60,671 bases of DNA, from assembly GCA_044347745.1 (NCBI GenBank), contig JBIKUD010000020.1, forward strand, positions 1 through 60,671, given 5' to 3'. The notes below the pieces were generated by a model. That model did not search any database and had not been told where the DNA came from. It saw only the letters and a list, made by a program, of their open reading frames with translations. The position numbers were made by a program, and so were the translations under genes. Source of the stretch: JAIBBV01 sp044347745. Its GTDB lineage: Bacteria > Bdellovibrionota_C > UBA2361 > JAFLCA01. Shown in pieces: positions 18,635 through 27,665 of this stretch (the stretch's first letter is position 1; each line of letters begins with the position of its first letter).

Positions 18635-18660
18635 TAAACTTTTTCTCTTTAAGCCGTTAC
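18635..18660 (+). promoter_or_regulatory. Sigma-28-like flagellar promoter before flagellin
   Basis: TAAACTTT at 18635-18642 and GCCGTTAC at 18653-18660 match the FliA (sigma-28) consensus TAAAGTTT/GCCGATAA closely, with a 10-nt gap where 11 is usual. A leader of about 65 nt follows, holding a short imperfect hairpin (CCTCG pairing with CGAGG, about 18685-18705). Confidence 0.6.
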
Positions 18661-18730
18661 TCCATTCAGGCAGTAAGTGTGTTCCTCGTTCAGGATGAGC
18701 GAGGTGTGAACAGATGGAGTTGTTCGGTTC

Positions 18731-19588
18731 ATGTCTCTTTCGGTGGTTAGCAACATAGCGTCCCTAAAGGCGCAAACTCAGCTCAACAAAACGAACCGAG
18801 CTTTGAGTAAGACGTTCGAACGTCTCTCCTCCGGACTACGCATCAATTCAGCCTCAGATGACCCCGCGGGCCTTGCGATGGCCGAATCTCTTAAAACAGA
18901 TGCAAAATTGGCAACGGTGGCATTACGTAATGCCAACGATGGAATTTCACTCACCGCCATCGCAGACGCCGGCCTTGAAGAAATTACCAACGTATTACAA
19001 CGAATGTCAGAACTCGCGCAGCAAAGCTCAAATGGAGTTTTTAGTAACACTCAGCGCTCAGCTTTATCGGCCGAATTTATCGCGCTTGGGTCTGAGATAG
19101 ATCGCATTTCAAGAACCACTACCTTTAATGATATTAACCTCCTGTCAAATAGCTCCTCAGTCAGCATTCAAGTGGGACTTCGAAACAGTAGTAGCTCAAC
19201 AATCTCAATTGGTTCAGTGGTTGCAACCTTACAAGCGCTGGGAATTGGCAATAGCGGCGGAGCACTTACCTTTTCAATTATTGCCACGACCACTTCTCTT
19301 TCGGCCTTGGCTGCAACGAACGCCGTAAGCGCCATCAACACCGCTATTGATTCTGTAAGCGCGCTACGGGGCACTATCGGCGCTGCCGAAAGCCGATTAA
19401 ATACTGCGGTAAGTTACCTCGGTGTTATACGAGAAAATTTGGTCGCTGCTGAATCTCGCATTCGCGATGCCGATGTCGCCCAAGAAGTTGCCGAGATGGT
19501 GAGATTACAGGTGCTGCAGCAAGCAGGAACTGCGGTGCTGGCGCAAGCAAACCAGCAGCCGGCTGTGGTATTGGCATTACTCCAGTAA
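18731..19588 (+). CDS. fliC: Flagellin
   Basis: The protein has 285 residues, a short flagellin. The conserved N-terminal D0/D1 region includes SSGLRINSASDDPAGLAMAE, and the C-terminal D0/D1 region includes AAESRIRDADVAQE followed by the helical end. The variable middle is only about 60 residues of Ser/Thr/Ala-rich sequence, so little of a D2/D3 domain is exposed. It polymerises into the flagellar filament after export by the flagellar type III system. A sigma-28-like promoter lies about 70 nt upstream. No other structural flagellar operon adjoins it; the two fliD genes are 4-7 kb away. The last residues lack the usual terminal Arg of some flagellins, an ordinary variation. Confidence 0.95.
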   Translation: MSLSVVSNIASLKAQTQLNKTNRALSKTFERLSSGLRINSASDDPAGLAMAESLKTDAKLATVALRNANDGISLTAIADAGLEEITNVLQRMSELAQQSSNGVFSNTQRSALSAEFIALGSEIDRISRTTTFNDINLLSNSSSVSIQVGLRNSSSSTISIGSVVATLQALGIGNSGGALTFSIIATTTSLSALAATNAVSAINTAIDSVSALRGTIGAAESRLNTAVSYLGVIRENLVAAESRIRDADVAQEVAEMVRLQVLQQAGTAVLAQANQQPAVVLALLQ

Positions 19589-19632
19589 ATCCGCGCTCAC
19601 TTGTGATACCTATGCTTCTTTAGAGAACAAGT

Positions 19633-21009
19633 CTAGAACTCGAACTTTTCCAAGTACTTTGGAGTCCAGGTCTGCACATTCTCTGACTCCCCTAAAGTTT
19701 TCCCAAACGCGGCAGCAGTCTCGGGTTCGCCATGCACCACAGCAACACGCTGAGGAGTGCCTGAGCATGATTCAAACCAGCGCAATAACTCTGCGCGATC
19801 TCCGTGAGCACTCAGTCCACCAAGCTCACGCACCTCCGCCCGCACAGGATACTCAGTGCCAAAAAGCCTCACCATACCTGAGCCATTTTTAATCCAATAG
19901 CCTCTGCTGCCTGGCGGCTGAAAGCCGACAAAAAGAATCGTGTTGCGAGGATCGCCAATACGGTTTTTTAAATGATGTAAAATACGACCACCAGTAAGCA
20001 TGCCACTTGCAGAGATAAGCACCATCGGATCATCAATACTATTGAGCTTGATAGACTCCTGACGGTCTCTAATAAAATGCAGCTTACTAGGAGAAAAGGG
20101 ATGTTTGCCTGCTTTACAGATGCCCAAAGCCTCATCGTCAAAATCGTTTGGGAATTTCTGATAAATCGAAGTGGCATCCGATGCCATGGGGCTATCAATG
20201 ATAATTGGCAAATCAGGAATAAGTCTCGCCTCTTTGAGCTCACGAATATAATAGAGCAACAACTGAGTACGGCCCACCGCAAAACTTGGGATCAGCACTA
20301 TGCCACCGCGCTTATAGGTAGATTGTATCACCTCTGCAAGCACCGCCTTAGGATCCGCAGCAGTGTGTAATTTGTCCCCATACGTTGATTCAATTAATAC
20401 AAGCTCACCCAGTTTAACTGGCTCTGGGTCCTTAAGAATTGGAACCTGATAACGCCCAATATCACCAGAGAAGGTAATAACCTTACCTCCAATCTCCAGT
20501 CGAATGGCACAAGCTCCCAAAATATGCCCAGTGCGACTCCACTCGGCAAACACACCCGGCACGACTTCGATGCGCTCATGACAAGTCACGTGCTGAAAGC
20601 GCTTGAGGCAGTTTTTTGCGTCTTCCACTGTATACAGTGGCAAAGGTGGGTTATGTCTTGATTTGCCACGTTGCCCACGATATTCCGCCTCCTCTTCTTG
20701 CAGATGCGCTGAATCGAGTAAAAGTAGCTCGGCGAGTGCCGCGGTAGGTTTTGTACAAAAGACGGGGCAACGAAGCCCTAAATGAAAATAGCGCGGCAAA
20801 ATACCGATATGATCGATATGGGCATGGGTGAGAAGTACTGCATCAATTTTCTCCAACGCACAGGGTGGCACCTCCCAATTTTTTTCGCGCCATTCCCTAC
20901 TACCTTGAAAAATGCCCGCATCTACTAAAATAGATTTTCCGGCAGCCTCCACCACATATTTAGAGCCTGTAACCGTACCTGCCGCGCCTAAAAAGGTAAT
21001 TGAGGCCAT
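19633..21009 (-). CDS. MBL-fold beta-CASP ribonuclease (CPSF/Ysh1-like)
   Basis: The protein has 458 residues. The metallo-beta-lactamase core carries the zinc-binding motif THAHIDH (His62, His64, Asp66, His67) and the downstream SGDIG. A beta-CASP cap and the family motifs IPSFAVGRTQ and GGLSAHGDR follow, and the protein ends with the RMMBL-type C-terminus. Bacterial members are RNA-processing exo- or endonucleases. The start ATG lies 14 nt after the stop of the first glf gene, so it is the last gene of a three-gene minus-strand operon. Its link to galactofuranose synthesis is probably only positional. Confidence 0.9.
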   Translation of the reverse strand: MASITFLGAAGTVTGSKYVVEAAGKSILVDAGIFQGSREWREKNWEVPPCALEKIDAVLLTHAHIDHIGILPRYFHLGLRCPVFCTKPTAALAELLLLDSAHLQEEEAEYRGQRGKSRHNPPLPLYTVEDAKNCLKRFQHVTCHERIEVVPGVFAEWSRTGHILGACAIRLEIGGKVITFSGDIGRYQVPILKDPEPVKLGELVLIESTYGDKLHTAADPKAVLAEVIQSTYKRGGIVLIPSFAVGRTQLLLYYIRELKEARLIPDLPIIIDSPMASDATSIYQKFPNDFDDEALGICKAGKHPFSPSKLHFIRDRQESIKLNSIDDPMVLISASGMLTGGRILHHLKNRIGDPRNTILFVGFQPPGSRGYWIKNGSGMVRLFGTEYPVRAEVRELGGLSAHGDRAELLRWFESCSGTPQRVAVVHGEPETAAAFGKTLGESENVQTWTPKYLEKFEF

Positions 21010-21023
21010 CAGAATATCCTACG

Positions 21024-22184
21024 TTAGTTTGATACATTTAATTTTGCTTTTACATCACGTTCAAATGTGAGCAAAGCAGCCCCAATCACTTGGTGCATAT
21101 CTAAGTACTTATAAGTCGCTAAACGTCCGCCAAAAAGCACCTGAGGCTCTTTCTGCATATCCTCTTTGTACTTCTGAAACATTTCTTTGTCGCTCTCGGT
21201 ATTAATCGGGTAATAAGGCTCCTCGCCTTGTTTGGCAAAACGAGAGAATTCTCTATAAATTACCGTCCCCATCGCATTGAATGGACGCTCGGGGTGATAA
21301 TGCTTAAATTCGTGAATGCGCGTATAGGGCACAGTGCGTTCAGCATAATTCATGACCGAAGTGCCTTGGAAATCTCCCAGCGCCAATCTCTCTCGCTCAA
21401 AATCAAGAGTTCTCCAGCCTAAATATCCGTGTTTATAATTAAAGTAGCGATCGACTGGTCCCGTGTAGACGATCAAACAGTCTGGCGGCAGCTTGCTGCG
21501 ATACTCAAAAAAATCAACATTCAGCTTGACGCTAATAAGCGGAGCAGACAGCATGCGTTCAAATATTTTGTGGTACCCGTCTAATGGCAGCCCTTCGTAG
21601 GGATCATCAAAGTATCTGTCGTTATAATCAAACCGGACCGGTAAACGGGTAATAATTGAGGGAGGCAATTTGGTGAGTTCGGTCTCCCATTGCTTCTCTG
21701 AATACCCCTGAATAAAAGCTTCATACAAAGGCTTTCCGATCAGGGAAATTGCTTTTTCTTCTAAATTTTTTGGATTCGCTACAGCGTCCCGCTGTATCTC
21801 CTTTTCGAGGAACTGCTGTGCCTCTTCTGGCCGCAAATTGAGCCCGTAATACTGGTTTATAGTGGCGAGATTAATGGGCATTGAAAATACGCGCCCTTTA
21901 TATGTAGTCCACACGCGATGCCGGTAATTATTAAAACCGGAAAACAAATTAATATAATCCCACACTTCTTTGTTATTTGTGTGAAAAATATGGGATCCAT
22001 ATCTATGAACTTCAACCCCAGTCTCTGAGTCAACCTCAGAGTAGCTATTGCCACCGATGTGACTGCGACGGTCAAGAACCAGTACAGGAATTTTCAATTG
22101 GCTCGCCACACGCTCGGCAATGACTGCACCAAAAAAGCCAGCCCCTACCACGCAAACTTTAAGACCACTGTGTTCCACCGTCAT
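21024..22184 (-). CDS. glf: UDP-galactopyranose mutase
   Basis: The protein has 386 residues. The FAD-binding motif GAGFFG is at about 14-19, and the family signatures RYGSHIFHTNN and YTGPVDRYF are present. It converts UDP-galactopyranose to UDP-galactofuranose with reduced FAD, in the cytoplasm, supplying galactofuranose for surface glycans. The gene begins 4 nt after the stop of a second glf-like gene, indicating cotranscription. This copy keeps the canonical motifs and is the better candidate for the standard reaction. Confidence 0.93.
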   Translation of the reverse strand: MTVEHSGLKVCVVGAGFFGAVIAERVASQLKIPVLVLDRRSHIGGNSYSEVDSETGVEVHRYGSHIFHTNNKEVWDYINLFSGFNNYRHRVWTTYKGRVFSMPINLATINQYYGLNLRPEEAQQFLEKEIQRDAVANPKNLEEKAISLIGKPLYEAFIQGYSEKQWETELTKLPPSIITRLPVRFDYNDRYFDDPYEGLPLDGYHKIFERMLSAPLISVKLNVDFFEYRSKLPPDCLIVYTGPVDRYFNYKHGYLGWRTLDFERERLALGDFQGTSVMNYAERTVPYTRIHEFKHYHPERPFNAMGTVIYREFSRFAKQGEEPYYPINTESDKEMFQKYKEDMQKEPQVLFGGRLATYKYLDMHQVIGAALLTFERDVKAKLNVSN

Positions 22185-22187
22185 AGC

Positions 22188-23306
22188 TTATCGACCAAAT
22201 CGCTCCTTGATACGCCCATAGGTTGCGAGCGCCTCTTCAAGCACCTGATCGGTGTTGTAATAGCGATACGTTGCCAACCGTCCCACAAAATAGGTGGCCG
22301 CCGATTTTTCTTCGGCCTGAGCAAGCGCATGATACCGCTGATACAGTTCTTCGTTTTTTCGCGCTGGAATTGGATAATACGGGTCCCCTTCTGCCCTTGA
22401 ATATTCGTAACTTATCACCGTATTCGGGCATTTTTGCTGGGTAACATGTTTGATTTCGACGGTACGAGTATACTCAAAATCATTTGGGTAATTAATTTGT
22501 ACACACGGCTGGCGAAATTCTTGTGGATATTCCTTAAAATCAAACTGCAAACTTCTCCAGGGCAAGCGGCCCATGGAAAAATCGAAATATTCGTCGACTG
22601 GACCGGTATAAACGATCGCCCGCTTTGCTCTGGCCCAAGTTCGAACTTGCCGAAAATCGGCCTGCAAAAGCACTTGAATGCGTGGGTTTTCAATCATGCG
22701 CTGAAACATGCGCGTGAATCCTTCTTTCGGAGTCACTTGATACTGATGATCCACGTAGCGGCAATCTTTGTTGAAGCGCACGGGGATACGCCCGCACACA
22801 GAAGCATCTAAGTCTCGGGGAGAAACTTCCCACTGTTTCTCTGTATACCCTTTATAAAAAGCCTCATACAGTTCTTTCCCTACGCGGCTTAAAACAAATT
22901 CCTCTGAGTTCTGGGGCTTCTCAATCTTATGCGCAATTTGAGCCAAATAACTCTGAGCTTCTTCGGCAGTAAATCGTCGATTAAAAAACTGCTCTAGCGT
23001 GAGTAAATTTATAGGGAACGGGAAAAATTCTCCTCGGCTATAACTTTTTACAAAATAATTTCCAGGCACCCACTCAGTGTACTGTGATAAAAAATCGAGG
23101 AGCGCTTTGTTATTGGTTCGAAAATAATGTGGCCCATAGCGATGTATCATCACCCCAGACGAGTGGAACTCATCAAAGCAATTCCCTGCAACATGGTTTC
23201 GCTTTTCAACAACAAGCACATTCCAGCCAAGCTCATTGGCCGCACGATTGGCAATAGTGCAACCAACGGGACCAGCTCCGCAAACCACTAAATCAAATTC
23301 ACTCAT
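22188..23306 (-). CDS. Second UDP-galactopyranose mutase-like flavoprotein
   Basis: The protein has 372 residues and is homologous to its downstream neighbour over the whole length. GAGPVG is at the N-terminus, RYGPHYFRTNN stands where the neighbour has RYGSHIFHTNN, and YTGPVDEYF is retained. The two differ clearly, so this is an old duplication or an acquired paralogue, not a recent copy. The changes around the His of the first signature, which lies near the flavin in known mutases, suggest a different substrate (for instance another UDP-hexose) or altered kinetics; this is inference. It is the first gene of the operon, and a 15-bp palindrome lies just upstream. Confidence 0.85.
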   Translation of the reverse strand: MSEFDLVVCGAGPVGCTIANRAANELGWNVLVVEKRNHVAGNCFDEFHSSGVMIHRYGPHYFRTNNKALLDFLSQYTEWVPGNYFVKSYSRGEFFPFPINLLTLEQFFNRRFTAEEAQSYLAQIAHKIEKPQNSEEFVLSRVGKELYEAFYKGYTEKQWEVSPRDLDASVCGRIPVRFNKDCRYVDHQYQVTPKEGFTRMFQRMIENPRIQVLLQADFRQVRTWARAKRAIVYTGPVDEYFDFSMGRLPWRSLQFDFKEYPQEFRQPCVQINYPNDFEYTRTVEIKHVTQQKCPNTVISYEYSRAEGDPYYPIPARKNEELYQRYHALAQAEEKSAATYFVGRLATYRYYNTDQVLEEALATYGRIKERFGR

Positions 23307-23322
23307 GCCACTCTCTTACGAT

Positions 23323-23337
23323 TTGATTAATAATCAA
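23323..23337. promoter_or_regulatory. 15-bp palindrome upstream of the glf operon
   Basis: TTGATTA-A-TAATCAA is a perfect 7-bp inverted repeat with one central base, 16 nt before the first glf start codon. Its size and place fit an operator for a small repressor, but the composition is A/T-rich and chance cannot be excluded. Confidence 0.35.
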
Positions 23338-23533
23338 TCAGGGTCATTTTTGCTGGGCAAAAACACTCCACCGTAGTCCACCAGAAGCTGGCCTCCGCAT
23401 TACTCAGCCGCCCCAAAGGACTGCCTAGAACTTAATATCTGCGCTGATTTCGAGCAACCCCTCGGTCCAATCGCTTCACAAACCCCAATACGGCAAACAT
23501 CTTGCATTTGAGCTCTATGGGGCAGTGTAGGGC

Positions 23534-23560
23534 TAAAAAACCGGCAGTTTTTGCCTACTG
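23534..23560 (+). promoter_or_regulatory. Sigma-28-like promoter before the first fliD
   Basis: TAAA at 23534-23537, then exactly 15 nt, then GCCTACTG at 23553-23560. The TAAA-N15-GCC pattern is the core of the flagellar sigma-28 consensus, 25 nt before the fliD start. Confidence 0.55.
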
Positions 23561-23585
23561 ATTCTTCTGTAGACGGTATTGGACT

Positions 23586-25001
23586 ATGGCAACAGTAAAC
23601 TTTTCTGGTCTGGCATCAGGCATCGACTTCGAAGCGCTCATTACCGCCACATCGGACGCTGCCCGCGCCCAGCGAGTAACCCCAAACCAAAAGAAGGTGC
23701 AAGACCTCGGAGACACCAACACAGCACTGAGCGAACTCAAATCAAAACTAAATACGCTGAAAAGCAAGATAAGTGCATTTTCATCGCTCAGTGGCGGCCC
23801 GCTTTCAAAAACGGCGAGCTCATCAGATGAAACGCTCATCTCAGCTTCAGCTTCAAACGCGGCACCAAATGGCACCTACTCAATTACCGTCTCGGCCTTA
23901 GCAAAAAGCCACACCCTGTCCTTTAACGACCGTTTTGCGGCTGCCGATACCATTGTTGCTCCAACCATCGTCGATCCGGCAACCAACGCCGGAACCCACA
24001 CAAGAGAAATTGCAATCACCGTTGGCACCAGCGGCACACCATTTTATATCGACGTGTCTCCAACCACCACATTAAGCGGGATTGCTGATTCAATTAATTC
24101 AGCAAACCAGAATGTAATTGCAAGTGTGGTTAATACTGGACAGACTCCGCCTTATGCCCTGGTCCTAAAATCGACCAAAACTGGTGTTGCCGACGGTGAT
24201 ATTACAGTAACAACCGGGTCAGATATTGCAGCGGTTCCAATTTTTCAGGTTATGACCGAAGATGCCGCCCAGAATGCCACATTTGCAATCACCGGCGTAA
24301 GCGGAACCATCAGCTCAGCAACAAATACGATTTCGAATGTACTTCCTGGGCTTACGCTTAATTTGGTCGCAACAACTGTAACTCCAGTAACTATTAGCGT
24401 AGCCGACGACATCTCGGGCACAACCAGCAAAGTGCAAGAATTTGTAAATGCCTACAATGATATCATCACTTATCTCGACGAACAAAATGAGATCGAACGA
24501 GTGGAAAACGGCACTCGGGTCGATAACATTTTCGGGCCACTTGCCAGCTCTCGAATAGATGAAAACGCCGTTCAATCCCTAAGAAATGCGATCATTGAAG
24601 CACGCAATCCAAATGGCACCAACGCACGCATTTTTGCTGATCTTGGAATTAAAACAAAACAGGATGGCACTTTAGAATTCAAAACTTCTGATCTGAACGA
24701 CGCCATATCGGCCGATTCGTTCTCAGTCGATACAATTTTGAGAAATTTTGCTGACGCAGTTTCAAGCACGGGCGGCACAATCGACCAATACACTGGGTTT
24801 AACAACATTATTGATACTTCGGTAAATTCGAACAAAGAAAGAATTACCGACTTAAATGATCGTATTGCCGAACTTGAAGCCCAGATATTGCAGAACGAAA
24901 CCAATATGCGCGCTCGCTTCTCGCGGCTCGAAGGTCTCATTTCGAGGCTCCAACAACAAGGCGCACAAGCTTCAAGTGCGTTAGCTGGGTTATCGAACTA
25001 A
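23586..25001 (+). CDS. fliD: Flagellar filament cap protein FliD, copy 1
   Basis: The protein has 471 residues. The N-terminal FliD signature is present (SGLASGIDFEALI, then a coiled helix ending in LKSKI), followed by beta-rich central domains and the C-terminal FliD region with a long amphipathic helix (DLNDRIAELEAQI). It is exported by the flagellar system and caps the filament tip, helping flagellin to fold. It is homologous along its length to the second copy at 26015. A sigma-28-like promoter precedes it, and a nucleotidyltransferase cassette follows after about 100 nt. There is no strong Shine-Dalgarno. Confidence 0.93.
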   Translation: MATVNFSGLASGIDFEALITATSDAARAQRVTPNQKKVQDLGDTNTALSELKSKLNTLKSKISAFSSLSGGPLSKTASSSDETLISASASNAAPNGTYSITVSALAKSHTLSFNDRFAAADTIVAPTIVDPATNAGTHTREIAITVGTSGTPFYIDVSPTTTLSGIADSINSANQNVIASVVNTGQTPPYALVLKSTKTGVADGDITVTTGSDIAAVPIFQVMTEDAAQNATFAITGVSGTISSATNTISNVLPGLTLNLVATTVTPVTISVADDISGTTSKVQEFVNAYNDIITYLDEQNEIERVENGTRVDNIFGPLASSRIDENAVQSLRNAIIEARNPNGTNARIFADLGIKTKQDGTLEFKTSDLNDAISADSFSVDTILRNFADAVSSTGGTIDQYTGFNNIIDTSVNSNKERITDLNDRIAELEAQILQNETNMRARFSRLEGLISRLQQQGAQASSALAGLSN

Positions 25002-25063
25002 ACAATAGTAATGTTGCTGCATAGATAGTGTTTATCAGTGCCCTCGATGCGATATTGCGATGT

Positions 25064-25099
25064 TTCGTAGGTCCCAACCTTTCTGTATACTCAAGGTAT
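25064..25099 (+). promoter_or_regulatory. Promoter of nucleotidyltransferase cassette 2
   Basis: TATACT at 25086-25091 is a good -10, with a weak -35 TTTCGT at 25064-25069 and a 16-nt spacer. Only 6 nt separate the -10 from the ATG at 25098, so the transcript would be leaderless. A short inverted repeat (ATAC at 25087-25090, GTAT at 25096-25099) spans the same place as the palindromes at the other two cassettes. Confidence 0.45.
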
Positions 25100-25634
25100 G
25101 GAGATATTAAGAACTATTTCGTTGTACACGGATGGCAAGGATATGCCATTCCTCTTAATTGGAGGGCATGCCGTTGGGGTTTACGGGATCTCGCGTCAAA
25201 CCGGCGACATTGACCTACTCGTACAGCGTGAGAAAAAATCTGATTGGCTCACATTGATGGGCAAGCTCAATTACTCCGTGGATCAGAACGACGAAAATTT
25301 TGCACGGTTTAAGCCCGATAATATAGCCGCATGGCCAATTGATTTTATGTTTGTTGAATCAGCTACCTTCCAGAAACTGCTTAGTGACTCTCGGCAGTTT
25401 GATGTTGGCGTGGCAAAAGTAAGGGTGGCGGCGCCTCTGCATATTGCAATGTTAAAAATGCATGCCTTAAAGATTTACCAAGAGCACCGTTTCGTAAAAG
25501 ATTATAACGACCTACTGCAACTATTGCGACTACATGGCAAACACGTATCCCAAGAGGAATTAAGGAGCCTTTGCCTTAGATATGCAGACCTTAAACTCTT
25601 CGAGCGTTTACAGAAGGACCTACATGGCGCTTAA
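25098..25634 (+). CDS. MNT-type nucleotidyltransferase, putative toxin-like
   Basis: The protein has 178 residues. The nucleotidyltransferase signature is complete: GGHAV at about 22-26, the DID pair at 37-39 and a third acidic residue in WPIDFMF near 82. It belongs to the same superfamily as the gene at 1286, but is only distantly similar to it and has its partner gene downstream, not upstream. Nucleotide transfer to an RNA or protein target is expected from the fold; a toxin role is inference. It sits between the two fliD paralogues with its own promoter, so it looks inserted there. Confidence 0.75.
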   Translation: MEILRTISLYTDGKDMPFLLIGGHAVGVYGISRQTGDIDLLVQREKKSDWLTLMGKLNYSVDQNDENFARFKPDNIAAWPIDFMFVESATFQKLLSDSRQFDVGVAKVRVAAPLHIAMLKMHALKIYQEHRFVKDYNDLLQLLRLHGKHVSQEELRSLCLRYADLKLFERLQKDLHGA

Positions 25635-25857
25635 AGATTCATTTATTCTTGATTTGCCGAGCGCTCCAGAATTTATTTCTAAACCGCCGCAGTATACCTG
25701 CTCAGAAATGATTGAGCTTTGCACCCCCTTACTCCCCTATTGGAATGAACAGCGGTACTCCAAGCCCCGCCCTCGTTTTCTTGGCGAACCTTTTTGCTTA
25801 GACAGCACCACCAATTCTATAGCCGTTCATGCAAACTGCGACGACAAAGCCACATAA
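25624..25857 (+). CDS. Small partner of nucleotidyltransferase cassette 2
   Basis: This 77-residue protein is not recognised. The ATG at 25624 overlaps the end of the nucleotidyltransferase gene by 11 nt, implying coupled translation; a longer frame from 25582 exists but would overlap more. The sequence is rich in Pro and aromatic residues (DLPSAPEFISKPP, LLPYWNEQRY) with two or three cysteines near the end, and shows no DNA-binding or catalytic motif. By position it is a candidate antitoxin or cofactor of the enzyme. Confidence 0.5.
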   Translation: MALKDSFILDLPSAPEFISKPPQYTCSEMIELCTPLLPYWNEQRYSKPRPRFLGEPFCLDSTTNSIAVHANCDDKAT

Positions 25858-26014
25858 TGAGACTTTTTCTCCTTTAGAATTTGTGGCTCTTTGGATGAAG
25901 CGAGCTGTGGCGGTAACGGCCTAAATTTACTAGCTTTTTTAATTTAATTCTTAAGCAGCCACTCTGTTTTCCCGATACTTACCTTAGTCGGCAGTTATAC
26001 AAGGAAGTATTCGC

Positions 26015-27418
26015 ATGGCCAGCCTTATAAATTTTAGCGGCATAGCCTCAGGCATAGACTCAAGCGCGCTTATTAAAGCCACGCTCGATACCGACCGCGC
26101 AGTGCGAATTAAACCCCTCCAGTTAAAACTGAGCGCGTTTACCGACACGAACTCGGCCTTTAGCGAACTTAAAAGTTTACTTTCAAAATTAAATTCGAGC
26201 GCTCAGAAATTACGCGAAGTAAACGGCGGGATATTAGCAAAATCAGCATCGAGTTCAGATGAAACCATTCTCACAGCCAGCGCCGCTGGAGCAGCGACCA
26301 ATGGCACCTATTCCCTCAATGTCTCTCAGCTAGCTAAAAACGCCACCTTTTCATTTAATGATCGCTATACCTCTACCTCTGATGCAATTAATTCCTCGAT
26401 TAACGACGGAACAAGCTCAGACCAACGACTTGTAGCGGTCCAAGTTGGCAGCGGCTCGGAGCAAGAAACAGTAAACGTTGAAGTCACCAGCAAGACAACC
26501 TTGGCCGAGTTTGTTGATGCATTTAATAGCGCCAGTACCAAAGCTACTGCTTCGGTTATTAATGTGGGAACTGCTGGCAGTCCATCATACGCAATCTCAA
26601 TCATTTCAAACAATCAAGGAACCGATAAAGGTCAGATTAGCGTAACTGTCGGCGATGAAATTAAAAATGCTGGGGACGGGGCCTTTAACGCCAGTACCCT
26701 CTCTCAGGCCACAGACGCTACATTCACTATCTCAGGAGTAAGCGGCACTATTACCAAGTCGAGCAACAGCATTGCAGATGTCATTCCTGGAATCACACTT
26801 CAGTTACAAAATACAGGCAGCGCTACAATTAGCGTTAATGATGACGTATCGAGCACGTCGTCTACACTTCAAGAATTTGTGAATGCATATAATGATGTGC
26901 TTAAGTTCGTCACCGAGAACGATTTAGTTTCACGCGAAGAAGAAGGCCAGAATGTTAAAAATGTCTTTGGACCACTTGCCTCTACCTCTCTTGATGAAAA
27001 TCTCATAACTTCTCTGCGGCAAGCTTTAACCGGAGCAAGTATATCAAACTCTGGAGTGAGCATTTTAGCAGACCTCGGAGTGACCACCGAACGCGACGGC
27101 ACACTCAAATTTGACTCGTCTGTTTTGGCTACCGCCATTGCCAATGACCCAGAAGCAGTTCGCCAGATTAGCGCTAATCTAGGCGAAAGTCTGGGCTCGG
27201 TTGATGGCACTTTAGCCCAGTTTACCCGATTTAACGGACTTATTGACGTCGCATCGAATGCAAACACCGAGCAAATCACTCGTCTCAACGATCAAATTGG
27301 CCGCATAGAAGATTCTCTAAGCGCAAAGGAACAATCTTTGCTCAATCAATTCGCGAGACTTGAATCGCTGATTGGGCAGCTAAATTCTCAGCAGAATAGT
27401 TTGGGGGCTTTATTATAG
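26015..27418 (+). CDS. fliD: Flagellar filament cap protein FliD, copy 2
   Basis: The protein has 467 residues, homologous to the protein at 23586 from end to end: the same N-terminal SGIASGIDSSALI signature, matching central motifs (SASSSDETIL, ATNGTYSLNVSQLAK, LQEFVNAYNDV) and the same C-terminal helix (RLNDQIGRIEDSL). The divergence is large enough that both copies are probably kept by selection, for example as caps for different filaments or life stages. AAGGA lies at a good distance before the ATG. A weaker sigma-28-like element (TAAT-N14-GCC, 25940-25960) lies about 55 nt upstream. Confidence 0.92.
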   Translation: MASLINFSGIASGIDSSALIKATLDTDRAVRIKPLQLKLSAFTDTNSAFSELKSLLSKLNSSAQKLREVNGGILAKSASSSDETILTASAAGAATNGTYSLNVSQLAKNATFSFNDRYTSTSDAINSSINDGTSSDQRLVAVQVGSGSEQETVNVEVTSKTTLAEFVDAFNSASTKATASVINVGTAGSPSYAISIISNNQGTDKGQISVTVGDEIKNAGDGAFNASTLSQATDATFTISGVSGTITKSSNSIADVIPGITLQLQNTGSATISVNDDVSSTSSTLQEFVNAYNDVLKFVTENDLVSREEEGQNVKNVFGPLASTSLDENLITSLRQALTGASISNSGVSILADLGVTTERDGTLKFDSSVLATAIANDPEAVRQISANLGESLGSVDGTLAQFTRFNGLIDVASNANTEQITRLNDQIGRIEDSLSAKEQSLLNQFARLESLIGQLNSQQNSLGALL

Positions 27419-27562
27419 CGGTTGTCAGTCAATATTAAGACAAAAGTCAGGGTAGGTGGATAAAATGCTTTACGTGATTAAACTACAGCCGCCTCAAGAC
27501 CAGTCAAACCAAAAATCTAGTTTTACGTTAAATACTTTTGATATGCGCTGCGTTTTTTATCT

Positions 27563-27665
27563 ACCGCAGAGTAACACAGAGATACGCAGGGGAAGACCCA
27601 ATGAACTTTCGCTGAGGCAAACCAATTCCCTTTTTCTCCCTGCGAAACCCTGAGTCCCCTGTGGT
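27563..27665. repeat. Large imperfect palindromic intergenic element
   Basis: Two 31-nt arms (27563-27593 and 27635-27665) are imperfect inverted complements built on ACCGCAGAG / ACCACAGGG-type blocks, enclosing 41 nt. Short words of the same type (CACAGAG) recur at about 33335. They resemble the dispersed CACAGAG-rich intergenic palindromes seen in many bacterial genomes. The rest of the 398-nt gap between fliD and the DUF3108 gene shows nothing else; a 65-codon frame across the element is judged spurious. Confidence 0.5.

Noticed and set aside
27456..27653. 65-codon frame between fliD copy 2 and the DUF3108 gene
   Set aside because: It runs through the palindromic CACAGAG element, which explains the open frame.
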